Of a DNA stretch of 64,000 nucleotides, positions 23,501-32,100 are shown piece by piece. The DNA comes from Choristoneura fumiferana (taxonomy: Eukaryota > Arthropoda > Insecta > Lepidoptera > Tortricidae). The notes beneath the pieces were generated by a model. The model was not told where the DNA came from. It did not search any database and worked only from the letters and a program-made list of their open reading frames with translations. The position numbers and the translations under genes are program-made. The stretch spans positions 13,395,784-13,459,783 of the forward strand of contig NC_133494.1 in the NCBI RefSeq assembly GCF_025370935.1, given 5' to 3'. The stretch's first letter is position 1. Every line of letters starts with the position of its first letter.

Positions 23501-25900
23501 TTAACCTTTGACCAACTGATAGGACATCGAAAACAAGAGTATTTGGGCACTACAATGGAATGCAATTTATGCTCAAAAATGGTTAAGAGAAGTCGCGACG
23601 CGTTTTGTCGCTTAATAAGCCTTTTCAAAGAGTTGGAAAAATATACTTATGCCATGAGCACGTTGCAAATGTCTACAGACGCAATGGCGTCGCTCGTAAA
23701 ATAATTTATGAATGAGAATTTCGTGAATTCGATTTTATTGGAAAAGTCAAATGTATGATATTAGAGAACGAAAACTGAGGTTATTGTGTCATCTTCATTC
23801 ATTTATTAGAATTAGACTTTATTATTTTTATTTACTGTAGCCACTGTAGGTACTACTTTGTCGTGTTTAATAAAGAATATTTATTTGAATTGTACTCTGT
23901 AATATATCATTTTTAGTTTCGCCATGTCTTTCTGTCTATCTGTCCGACCTCGGCTTTGCTCAGGGTCTATCAATGCTAGAAAGCTGTCATTTTGCATGAA
24001 TATATATGTAAACTATGCATGACAAAATGGTACAACAAAAATTTCAAAAATCATTTTTTTAGAGTACCTCCCAAAGACGTAAAGTGGGGACGATTTTTTA
24101 TTTCTCATCCAACCTTGTAGTGTTTTTCGATTCAGTGATTTGTTTGCAAAATATTCAACTTTAAAGTGCAAATATTCATTAAAAACGAGCGTCCCCCCCC
24201 TCTAAAATCTAAGCCGGTGGGTCAAAAAATTAGAAAAAAATCAGGATGGTAGTAAGTATATCACACTTACAAGGAAAACTATAAGTTTTCTTGAGAATTA
24301 TTAGTAGTTTAAGAGTAAATAATCCCAAATATGAAACTGTAAACGATTTACCTTTATTTTTAATAAACCTTTTTTACTTTACTTTAAATAGCAGTCTAAT
24401 GTATAACATATACCTAAACATGGAATATTCCGTACAAAACACGAAATCCTTAGAAAATATTACTTAATTTTTTCGTAATGGCTACGGAACCCTATTTCGG
24501 GCGTGTCCGACAGGCTCATTTTAATGACCTATTTCTATTTTTATAGCTTCACTACCCAATACTACCTAATTGATGGTTACATAGTTCTCAGCATGGATTT
24601 ATATTTACCTAAAACTTTACCATATATATACAAACATACAAAATCTTTTGGATAAAACACATAAAAGATCTGACCCTCAGGATTACTAATACTGGTTTAA
24701 ATTAATGATTTAACCTGAGGGTTTATACAAACTAAAAAGGCAGCAAAAAACAATTTGTAATAATATTGTATAGTATTTCTATGATGGAAAACTAAGTAAT
24801 TTTTTGCTACATAAGTCAATTTTCCTTTACTCACATCCTATTAAATTTTATGACTCAATGTCTACAGGAACTACTTATGCTTAGGTTTTAGTATAAAATA
24901 GACTATTGTTTTTTACATCTTATTATGAACTATTGTCATATCTAATGAACTGTTTATCTTGTGGGTAGATTACACAAATTATAAGATCAGAAATGGAATC
25001 ATTCAAGAAATAATTGTCAGTAAATGACAGCTACGAGATGAGTTTGTCATTTGCAGTATTGAATCAAATTATAAAATAAACAAAAAAATTAATGCTCAAG
25101 ATACTAAAACAAAGAGTATCCCTTGTACAAAAGTCTCTTACCTCCATGGCTTCCTGTTGTTGCTCTGACTGCGAATTTCGTTCCGAGACATCATCAACTT
25201 CCATGGAAAGGGATCGCCGTGAGCAGCTTGGTGAGGCATTGCTAGGCCGTGGCCGCACTGGAGAGGGCTCCACAAACTGTGCAGGGGATATCGACCGTGA
25301 TGTGCTATCTTCCCTAGTAGGACCCTGCTCTGTACCTCCCACTGTAGGCTGTGGGAAACTGCCCACTCTCACCGAACCACAACTAACTAAGGTATCATCC
25401 CCCATAGAGTCAAAACTATACTGCCTTGTCTGCGAGAGATCTGTCATTTTTGTGTCTGGCATTTCATCCAACAAATTACTGTCTGCTTTTTCTGTTACAA
25501 TTAAGCCATCTGCTGGTATTTTGGTCTGGTCATCGGTTTTCACTTGTTCTGGATAATTTGGTTGTTTGTTAGCGTTGGCTATGTCGACAGGCGAGGCGGG
25601 CAGCGAGGGAGCGGGGCATGGCGCTGGAGAGAGCGCTGCAGGAGGCACGGAGGCTCCCGGGGCCGCGGGCGCCGCGCTGGGCGCGCTGGGAGCGCCCAGC
25701 GCCGCCAGCCGCGCCAGCCGCCGTCTCCGGATCTGCAACAACAGCATGACCCCTGCACCACGTGCGAAAAACAAACGCGCGCTATCGTAAAACGCCAACG
25801 CTTTGTTTTGTTACGAAATTAGACTTCCCATACGCACAACGCTGTTGCTCACTTGTAAGACAAATTTCACACTCACCTCCTCTTGACTTAGTTCACTCAT
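5556..25900 (-). CDS. Ube4b: Ubiquitin conjugation factor E4 B (UFD2 family, U-box E3/E4 ligase), 19 exons
   Basis: Encodes 1213 residues; UFD2/UBE4B elongates ubiquitin chains on substrates for p97- and proteasome-linked degradation. Exons on the minus strand: 25900-25877, 25732-25142, 21307-21166, 21001-20436, 19612-19388, 18050-17804, 15157-14984, 14676-14556, 13488-13357, 12534-12319, 11621-11279, 10909-10814, 10503-10385, 10038-9900, 9499-9386, 8336-8216, 7618-7512, 7088-6995, 5626-5556. All have GT/AG borders and phases close (3642 nt). Landmarks: N-terminal MSELSQEE then IRRRRLARLA (residues 9-18, the family signature), a Ser/Pro/Ala-rich variable region to about 250, the Ufd2 core from about 300 to 1110 (PYLVAKIVEVLF, LMKFYTDIETTG, MLNFNLQQLCGPKC), and a C-terminal U-box from about 1133 (APEEFRDPLMDTLMTDPV, VMDRSVILRHLLNSSTDPFN, ATDLKERIIQWQREK). 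Exon 2 is very Ala/Pro-rich at its start. Long introns carry many MITEs. Divergent from Tor. Confidence 0.95.
5627..6994. other. Last Ube4b intron, with a coding-like stretch and a MITE
   Basis: Holds a short coding-like stretch on the plus strand (6312-6410) running into a palindromic MITE (about 6406-6530). The remainder is AT-rich with nothing recognisable. Confidence 0.5.
6406..6530. mobile_element. MITE, 'ACTACGAAGTGCAAAA' family, copy 1
   Basis: Inverted ends: CCATACTACGAAGTGCAAAA on the left and TTTTCGAATTTCGTGGTAG on the right, with TGACGCTTAT in the middle. Further copies lie at about 26128-26268 and 46071-46331, and a right-end fragment at about 54985-55020. Confidence 0.75.
7785..8083. 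mobile_element. Palindromic element in a Ube4b intron (CATTTCCCCAAAATCG ends)
   Basis: The left arm (ATCATTTCCCCAAAATCGTT, TAGCAAAATTTCCATTTGCG, TTTTTTCCCAAAT) returns inverted on the right (ATTTGGGAAAAAACGCG, AATGGAAATTTTGCTA, ATAACGATTTAGGAGAAATG). Arms of about 80 bp flank an AT-rich centre. A MITE-like non-autonomous transposon without coding capacity. A similarly built element is at 40636-40861. Confidence 0.75.
8337..9385. other. Ube4b intron, unassigned 120-codon ORF inside
   Basis: No exon of Ube4b fits here. A 120-residue ORF on the minus strand (9147-8785) shows no domain I recognise. Its GC-richer middle (about 8880-9060) looks like a dispersed repeat rather than a gene. Confidence 0.35.
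11677..11945. mobile_element. Palindromic MITE in a Ube4b intron (CGATAAACGCTGCGTTTGAC arms)
   Basis: The left arm GCGATAAACGCTGCGTTTGA followed by CGCACATCAATTTTG is repeated inverted on the right (AAATTGATGTGCGTCAAACG, then AACGCAGCGTTTATCGC). The outermost ATACAGATT/AATCTGTAT also pair. The whole folds into one hairpin and has no coding capacity. Confidence 0.85.
12586..12708. mobile_element. MITE, 'AGGGGCTGTTTCACCATCC' family, left-truncated copy
   Basis: The right end carries GGATGGTGAAACAGCCCCT. The central GATGCCGTCTCCGTC and GAGACGGCACCACATT pair with each other. The left terminal repeat has eroded to GGTTAAATGTGATG. The complete copy is at 40414-40556, in opposite orientation relative to its flanking exons. 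Confidence 0.85.
12709..13356. other. Ube4b intron between exons 9 and 10, no element identified in the rest
   Basis: AT-rich intron sequence with a C-rich run at about 13089-13103. No exon, RNA gene or clear repeat end seen outside the truncated MITE. Confidence 0.4.
13596..13646. repeat. Short perfect-arm hairpin (GATTGCAGGCGCGCTA)
   Basis: GATTGCAGGCGCGCTA on the left and TAGCGCGCCTGCAATC on the right, separated by about 17 AT-rich bases. GC-rich arms in AT-rich surroundings make it conspicuous. It may be the collapsed remains of a larger inverted-repeat element. Confidence 0.8.
13647..14555. other. Ube4b intron with a common lepidopteran repeat fragment
   Basis: Bases about 14210-14345 contain TTAGGGATCCGTATCC and CTGTCTGTCTGTCCGTCCG, matching the inner part of the element seen complete at 42819-43227. 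The 116-codon plus-strand ORF (13993-14343) runs into it and has no protein features I recognise. Confidence 0.55.
14697..14905 (-). mobile_element. Short lepidopteran repeat with TTTTGCCCGCGGCTTCG end, copy 1
   Basis: Begins CTAGCTTTTGCCCGCGGCTT, passes through TGTTCCCTCGGGAACTGTGC and AAACTATCTCTATGCC, and ends with CACTTTCGCATTTATAAT. The same element lies inverted at 51641-51855. Fragments occur at 28510-28545 and 47818-47850. It is a very common non-autonomous interspersed repeat of moths and butterflies; Helitron-like affinity has been proposed for related repeats, but I cannot settle the class. Confidence 0.75.
15158..15673. other. Ube4b intron, fragments of dispersed repeats
   Basis: About 15205-15300 resembles the 3' part of a lepidopteran LINE (TTGCCCAGCAGTGGGACAC). 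About 15350-15405 matches a fragment recurring at 23290-23400 (GACCAACGGATAAATAT). No exon. Confidence 0.45.
15674..16031. mobile_element. Long terminal-inverted-repeat MITE (arms about 170 bp)
   Basis: Nearly the whole element is one inverted repeat. TCTGATAGAACACTTCTTAA followed by TATATAAGTTAATGTGTCTA on the left is mirrored on the right, and the outer parts CTGCTGAGCTGGCAACGTTG and AACATTGCCAGCTCAGCAGG pair as well. There is only a short AT-rich loop near 15845-15880. No coding capacity. High arm identity suggests a fairly recent insertion in this 2.6 kb intron. Confidence 0.9.
16300..17290. other. Unique-looking block in a Ube4b intron
   Basis: Less AT-rich than the surrounding intron and free of recognisable repeat ends. 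Contains a 49-codon plus-strand ORF (16519-16668) with a GT donor-like site inside it. It could be an intronic regulatory block or part of a nested gene; I cannot decide. Confidence 0.3.
17700..17765. repeat. Fragment of the 'GGCTACGGAACCCTAT' repeat, copy 1
   Basis: Contains CGTAATGGCTACGGAACCCT and GTGTCCGACA. The same end occurs at 24466-24520 and 37670-37782. It is the tail of a dispersed lepidopteran element. Confidence 0.7.
18051..19387. other. Ube4b intron, no gene seen
   Basis: AT-rich. About 18990-19055 has a degraded CCCGCGG...GAAGTCACGGGC repeat remnant. The 69-codon ORF at 18845 lacks coding character. Confidence 0.4.
19887..20109. repeat. Two adjacent hairpins in a Ube4b intron
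   Basis: Hairpin 1 (19887-19993) pairs CCTCTCACTCGCTC and TTGAGAGGTTATCGGA with TCCGATAACCTCTCAA and GCGAGCGAGAGG. Hairpin 2 (20032-20109) pairs GACTCCG and ACTCAGTTTAACTTA with TAAGTTAAACTGAGT and CGGAGTC. Both are probably ends or whole copies of MITEs. The GC-rich outer words (CGCTCGC) recur between and around them. Confidence 0.8.
21416..21547. mobile_element. TA-flanked MITE with CAGTC ends, copy a
   Basis: Begins CAGTCATCCACA and ends GTGTGTGACTG, with TA immediately outside each end (21414-21415, 21548-21549). TCAGATATT words occur in both arms. TA duplication and short inverted ends fit a Tc1/mariner-mobilised non-autonomous element. Lies in Ube4b intron 2. Confidence 0.7.
21820..22110 (-). 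mobile_element. tRNA-derived SINE with GATG tail, copy 1 (head-truncated)
   Basis: Read on the minus strand, the copy has a tRNA-like internal promoter remnant (GGTTCGAACCC-type B box near 22070), a body running to CAGTGGGACGTATATAGGCT, and a (GATG)n tail at 21820-21835. The tRNA-like head is cut off by unrelated sequence at about 22105. Fuller copies are at 38030-38331 and 47891-48207, all in the same orientation. Confidence 0.85.
22111..25141. other. Distal part of the long Ube4b intron 2
   Basis: No exon found. Holds a perfect CRE-like TGACGTCA at 22461-22468, a repeat fragment at about 23255-23450 (CAATTGACCTAGTCCCAAAG, recurring near 43345 and 45835), and a fragment of the GGCTACGGAACCCTAT repeat at 24466-24520. 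About 23905-24010 has the TTTCGCCATGTC/CTGTCTATCTGTCC repeat. Otherwise AT-rich. Confidence 0.45.
24466..24520. repeat. Fragment of the 'GGCTACGGAACCCTAT' repeat, copy 2
   Basis: GTAATGGCTACGGAACCCTA and CGGGCGTGTCCGAC, nearly identical to the copy at 37670-37782. Confidence 0.7.
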
Positions 25901-26127
25901 TGTGGTGGACACTTATTTCAGCTATGAACACTATCGTAACCACAGTTTCCCTGAATTTATGAAAATGTATAACAAGAATGAATGATACGGAGCAAGCCAC
26001 ACAACGTCAAGCAGTCAGTCACCTCTCAGCTGAGCAGTACTGCCAGTTTTTGATTAATATTTACCCAAATGGCTTTACCAAAATGTAGAATGGCTAAGAA
26101 TAAAAAATAAGACCCGAGTGCGTGAAC

Positions 26128-26268
26128 ACCAGGCCCTATACTACGAAGTGCAAAACTCGAACTTCGTATCTTGCCGTCCCGCTGATGCTTATGTCATTTA
26201 ATACGCGAGTGAAAGGGGCGGTGCGATACGAACTACGATTTTCGAGTTTCGTAGTAGCCCCTCTGGGT
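26128..26268. mobile_element. MITE, 'ACTACGAAGTGCAAAA' family, copy 2
   Basis: Complete copy: GGCCCTATACTACGAAGTGC at the left, TGATGCTTATG centrally, GAGTTTCGTAGTAGCCCC at the right. About 140 bp, no coding capacity. It lies 230 bp upstream of the Ube4b start codon and may overlap the gene's promoter. Confidence 0.85.
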
Positions 26269-27120
26269 CTCATGGATATATTTAAAGTTTCCGGACCGAA
26301 TATTTATATTTGAAGTTAAAGATTTCAAAATTGAATTTGAATTATTATTATTTAAATTATTAGGCAGGCAGTTGTAAGCAACTGCGTATCCTGTATTGAT
26401 TAATAGGTACTTAAGTATTATTTATTCATTAATTTCATAATAATTGCCACTTGATTGATTTTTTTTGGGCTCGACAGGCCTGATATGTACCTATTAAGCT
26501 ACAATACGGTAAGTATTGAACTATTTTTCGTTTATTTTATGTTTGTTTGCTGTTTCTAAAATCTTTTTCTGCGTTCCCCAGAAACTTTTCACTTTCCAGC
26601 ATAAGAATAGGCACACTTATTTTTTTGCAACGTGAAAATGTTTTACGCATACCTTCCGGCGTATAGAGAAAAGTGAGGCTTTGAGAAGAATACCCACTAA
26701 AATAAAATAAAAACACAAATTGGCGTTTATTCACTCTGCCGTTCTGGAACTTCCACTTGTGTCTGTTACGCTTTCACGCCTAAACCGCTAAACCGATTTT
26801 GATGAAATTTGTTACAAAGATAGAATAGACCTTGGGAAAGAATATAGGCTACCTTTTATTGCGAAAAAGAGGCTTTAAGGGGTTGAAATAGGGGATGAAA
26901 GTTTATATGGTGGAAGTTCGTCGCTGTCGAAGATAAAACCATGAAACTTGGCATTTAGGCACTTAATAAGCGATACATAGATATTTGTTCGCGCGTTTTT
27001 CAAAATTCTTCCTGTGAGAGGGTGAAATAAGGGATGAAAGTTCATATGGCAGATCGTCATTGTCGAAGATAAATCGATGGTTCTTTATGAAACTTGGCAT
27101 TTGGGCACGTGATAAGAGAT
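26269..27120. other. Ube4b/Tor head-to-head spacer, left part
   Basis: AT-rich, no gene. About 26760-27125 contains two tandem-like copies of a sequence with GGGGATGAAAGTT(T/C)ATATG and GAAACTTGGCATTT(A/G)GGCAC, marking a duplicated repeat fragment of roughly 140 bp (near 26885-27000 and 27025-27135). Confidence 0.55.
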
Positions 27121-27135
27121 ACATAGATATTTGTT

Positions 27136-27640
27136 CGGATCGGATCGGGGCGGAGGCAGGGAGGCAACGGAGTGGGGCGGAGGCAACGGATGGAGCGGAG
27201 ACATTGCAGGCTACAGCGGAGGCAGTGAAGTAGAGCGGAGGCAGTGAAGTAGAGCGGAGGCAGCGGAGTGGAGCTGACGCTGCTGAGCAAAACGGAGGCT
27301 GGCGGAGCAGAAGCTGGCGGAGCGGAGGCTGGCGGAGCTTAGGCTGGCAAAGCGGAGGCTGGTGGAGCAGAGCGGAGGCAGTGGAGCGGAGCGGAGACAA
27401 CGGAGCGGAGGCAACGGAGTGGAGTGGAGGCAACGGATGGAGCGGAGACAATGCAGGCTGCAGCGGAGGCAGTCAAGTAGAGCGGAGGTAGCGGAGCGGA
27501 GCTGACGCTGCTGACCGGAGCGGAGGCTGGCGGAGTGGAGGCTGGCGGAGCGGAGGCTGTGGAGAGGAGGCAGCGGAGCGGAGGCAGTGGAGCAGAGCGT
27601 AGCGGACGCTGCTGAGCGGAGCGGAGGCTGTGGAGCTGAT
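27136..27640. repeat. Degenerate GC-rich minisatellite (GCGGAGGCAG/GCGGAGGCTGGCGGA)
   Basis: About 500 bp of imperfect repeats of 10-15 bp built on GCGGAG, mixed with longer recurring blocks (TGCAGGCTACAGCGGAGGCA near 27206 and again near 27454). A GATGATGATG-rich tract follows at 27640-27730. Minus-strand ORFs of Ser/Leu/Arg/Ala repeats (162 and 194 codons) are by-products; codon pattern follows the repeat, not a protein. Confidence 0.9.
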
Positions 27641-27784
27641 TGATGGTGATGGTGATGATAGTGGTGCTGATTATGATGATTGATGATGATGATGGTGATT
27701 GTGGTGATGATGATTGATGATGATGAATAACAAAAAAAATGTTTATAACAATGTCTTAATTTGAAAACTTTAGCTACCTTTATG

Positions 27785-28058
27785 AAAAATTCCAAGTTTC
27801 TAGGACAGCCGGCAGTGAGCTATAACTTTTTCTGTTAAGGCGATTGGTATGAAAACACCTTTTTAATGACTGTAGCTTTTGATTGCCTTGACTTAGATGT
27901 TTGATTTTTTCACAGCTTTAAGTGTTTAGGGTTTTAATTCCGACTCGATAACGATACTCCGCTAGATAAAGGGTCTTGACAGACAGGCGGACGGACGGAC
28001 AGCAAAGTGATCCTATAAGGGTTCATTTTTTTCCTCTTGAGGAACGGAACCCTAAAAA
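27785..28058 (-). repeat. Copy of the AGGGTTCCGT...CTGTCTGTC element
   Basis: Inverted relative to 42819-43227: has GACAGACAGGCGGACGGACG and ends GAGGAACGGAACCCT. Probably a 5' part of the same non-autonomous element. Confidence 0.65.
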
Positions 28059-28545
28059 GTATTTGTTCCGGCGCTTTTCAAATAACGACCTATTTACTGG
28101 AAAATATGGGGATGAAAGTTCTTACGGAATTCCAAACAAATTTACAATAAGTATATTTATCGGAACTATATGTAGCTAAAATGCCGTATTAATTATAATC
28201 CTATACCCTCCTAACTTACAATAAAGGACGTAAGCTGTCAAGAATTCACTATGAAGAATTAGTCCTTTTGTGTTGGCAGAGTAGAATACACGTCGTTTTG
28301 CTAAAATGTGGCTATGGCTACCCGCAAAATATTTATGTTTTAATATAGAACATGGATGGATGGAAGAACAAAAAAAAAACTTTATATTCATAGCAATGTA
28401 TTGAAATTGTTATTTTGATTTTCAGTAAACCGTAGAAGTTTCTATGTGCTATTATTGGCACTAGAATAGAATAGGTATCCTAAATAAATTAAATACTCCC
28501 CAAAGTTACTATTCCACGCGGACGAAGTCGCGGGCAAAAGCTAGT

Positions 28546-29196
28546 TATTAATAATTTACAACTATTACCCTGAACTAGGGTAAAAGCTTGAATGTGGCCA
28601 TACCGTGATTCAATTCGTTGTTTGTGGTTGGTGGATAGATGACAAGTAGAAAGTATTGAAAATACACGCGTCATTCTGCTTTGTTATTTGAATGTTTAAT
28701 GATTTCAATAGATGGCACTGTTAGACATTTGCAAATATTTTATGAAAAACTCATTAAACTCATTTCAATATTTATTGTATTGAGCAATGGAACCTGTATA
28801 GTTTGCTTATGTTTTTTTGTAGTTCAGATACAAATAGTGATCTACTTGTAGTTTTGCATAGTTTTTGGTACGTACATGGTACGTTACGTACCCAATAATA
28901 ATTTCTATATTTGCCATATCTTACCTGTGATAAACGTCAGTAAACGTCAAAACTGAAGAAGGCCGCATGTTTCGCTTCCTTTATTTTTGTTTACGTTTAT
29001 AAAAAATCTATTTCGTAAGGCAAATACATTGTGTATATACTGGTTCCGTCAGTTCTTTTCATTCGGTCCTAATGATCGCAGTCGGTGATGGGTGCTGCTC
29101 TCTTTTGATTGTCATTATTACGATGTGAATCCCAAATAACTTGTTTGTCTTGGTATGATCTTTATTGTAAGCCATCGAGTCGGTTAATTACATAAA
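28546..29196 (+). promoter_or_regulatory. Upstream region of Tor copy A
   Basis: Contains no repeat I recognise and should include promoter and 5' leader of Tor. A candidate start region is around 29045-29060, where TCCGTCAGTTCTTTTC resembles the arthropod TCAGT initiator; no TATA box is evident at the right distance. This is inference from position and a short motif. The opposing Ube4b gene begins 3.3 kb to the left. Confidence 0.35.
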
Positions 29197-32100
29197 ATGA
29201 CGGGGTATCATGTGTCCGAGCTGGTCGGGGGGCTGAAGTCTCGTCATGCAGAGACCAGGCATAAAGCTATTAGGGAGCTGCTGCACTTCGCGAAAACTGA
29301 TCTGCGGGAGATGACTGCGGAGACACTGACGCAAGTGCTTGACGACTTTAACCAGCAGATTCACATCCTCACCTCTAGCTTTGATTATAATGAGAAAAAA
29401 GCGGGAATACTTACCATCGGTATGTATAGGTTATGTTTATTTTGATATCTATTTAAGCTTTACTGAGCTAGCTGGGTACAACTGTTATCAGATGTAGTTT
29501 TTATCTTTTTGTCACTTTTCATTGCTACATCAATAATGACACTCTAAATGTATAAAATACAAAATATCTATAGGACTAAAACTACTATTAAATTAAAATA
29601 ACTAAAACTAAAACCTTAAGAGAGGTGGGAGAAATTTAAATTTGGGAGAAAGGCACAATTGTTTCAGTATAATTGGACATACTTATGGCCATTGTCCAGT
29701 CTTTACCTATCCTTGTTATTCACTGTAAAAGAATGATTTCTGCTTAACTGTTCAGCTGGACGGCTGGACTTTTGGCGAAATCCTACACTCTCCCTTTGAC
29801 AAATGCAAGCTAGTGTTGGATATGATTTTTTATTAAAAAGTTGTTCATTTTGCAGGTTTATTCACATTACTAAAATTTAACAGTACCTGTGTGTGTTTAA
29901 AACTATTGAATGACAAATTTATAGACTTTAAGGGTTACTTAGCATTGTCTTAACTGATTTACCTACATACAATAATAGCTGTTATTCGTTACAGTATGTT
30001 TGATCGGTGGAGATACTGAGACAACAAAAAGTAGAACATTTCGCTACACCCTGTATTTGAGAAACATCTTCCCTTCCACTGATATCAGCACTGTGGAGCT
30101 AGCTGCGAAAGCAATGGGACGCCTTGCAGCCACTCTAGGGGTGAAGAGAGGGGAGTATGTAGAACAAGAGATAAAAAGATGCTATGAGTGGCTTGCTGAA
30201 GAAAGAAATGAAGGAAAGAGACTCTCAGCTACCCTCATTTTAAAGGAACTAGCTATAGCCATGCCATCTTTCTTCTACCAGCAAATTACCAAATTCTTTA
30301 ACCATATAATGATAGCTTTGCGAGATCCAAAGGACCAAATACGAGAAGCAGCAGCAAAAGCTCTGCGGGCAGCTTTAGTGGTGACAGCACAGAGGGAATT
30401 GCCCATACAGACCAACAAAGTCCAGTGGTATTCAGAATGTTATGAGGAAGCCATGACCTCTTTTACGGACCAACCAATTAGAGAGAAAGGTTTGACCAGA
30501 GATGACCATGTTCATGGAGCATTACTGATACTAAATGAATTGCTGCGCTGCTCTAACGCGGCTTGGGAGAAGCAGTACACTGCTCTCATGCAGAAACTTG
30601 ATGCTGATCAGGATACTTCAGATGAAATTATGTCACTGAATGCAAAGATAACAACGTCATGGAATCAACAGCAATTTTCTGAGGAGAAACATCAAGCCAC
30701 TGCTATTTTCGAGTCTGCAATTTGTAAAAAGCTTGTAACTGAAAAGTATGAAAAAATCTGCTCAGGTAAGTACAGGTTGATTCACAAGAGCTGGCATGAA
30801 TGGATTGAATGAAAGTAATGTCACTAAAACATTTTTGTATGAAAATGACTAACACATTTTCATATTTGTGTGAAATGTATTCAAATAGGTAACACACAGA
30901 TAATTTCATTCACTCATTCAATTCTTTTGTGTCAGCTCTTGTAAAACAACCTGTAAAGATATTATGCAGCCCAAGTCCAGTAAAAAAAAAAAAAAAGAAG
31001 ATTATTATGACAAAATCATTATGGTTATACTAAGCTCTTTTTCAGTCAACTTATAAGTCTTTACTTTATTCATTTTGCAGATGTAATGGCACAGCAAATA
31101 TCCAGAGCACACAATGTCCATCAAATGCTCCTGCTCATGATACCGAGGCTTGCTGCATTCAACAGAGAAGTATTCTCCAAGAGGCATCTAAAGTCTACCA
31201 TCAACCACTTAATAACATTCTTAAGAGGCAGGGAAAAGGAAAGAGCTATGGCTTTTACTACTTTAGGGCTCATTTGCGTGGCAGTAGAAACTGATATTCA
31301 GCAATACATGGGCAGGATCATAGAAATAATTAAGCTCACTTTGCCACTTAAAGATACTCCTAAGAAGCGTGCAGGTTCTGACTCCCCATTGTTCAACTGC
31401 GTCACTTTGTTAGGGTTTGCTATGAAAGAAAATGTGGCTAATGAAGTGAAGGAGCTTCTTGATCCAATGTGCTCCACAGGACTGAGTGCGCAGCTCACAA
31501 CTTGCTTTAAGGAACTTAGTCAAAATGTACCTTCACTGAAGAAAGATATCACTGAGAAACTTCTGAACATGCTCTCTTTGATTTTGAGAAAAAAGCCGTA
31601 TGCTCCAAATAGTTCTGAACAACAGATTGTCCATTTACTGTCTTCAGCTCTGATGGTGGAACCACATGATGCTAATAAATTAGTGTTAGCTTTACGCACT
31701 TTAGGTACCTTCGATTTCGAATGGAATAATACCCTTATGAGTTTCATTAGGAGATGCACGGATCATTATTTGTTGAGTGAACAGCACGACGTGCGGATGG
31801 AGGCGGTGCGGACCGCCGCCAAACTCCTCGTTAAAGCTATCGAGCGATGCTCGCTGACTAATTCGAGGACACTTCACTTGATTGTTGATGAATCTTTGGG
31901 CAAATTACTAGCTCTGGGACGTTCCGATTTCGATCATGAAGTTAGATACAGAGTACTTGAAATTTTCACGAACCCAGCATACGACAAATACTTGGCTGTG
32001 GAAGAGCACCTCAGTTGTCTTTTTGTTGCAATAAACGACTCGAATACCGAGGTCGGTGAACTGGCACTTTGTGTAGTCGCCCGGCTGAGTAATATCAATC

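Noticed and set aside
27211..27795. 194- and 162-codon Ser/Leu/Arg-rich ORFs on the minus strand
   Set aside because: They are translations of the GCGGAG minisatellite and the GATGAT tract.
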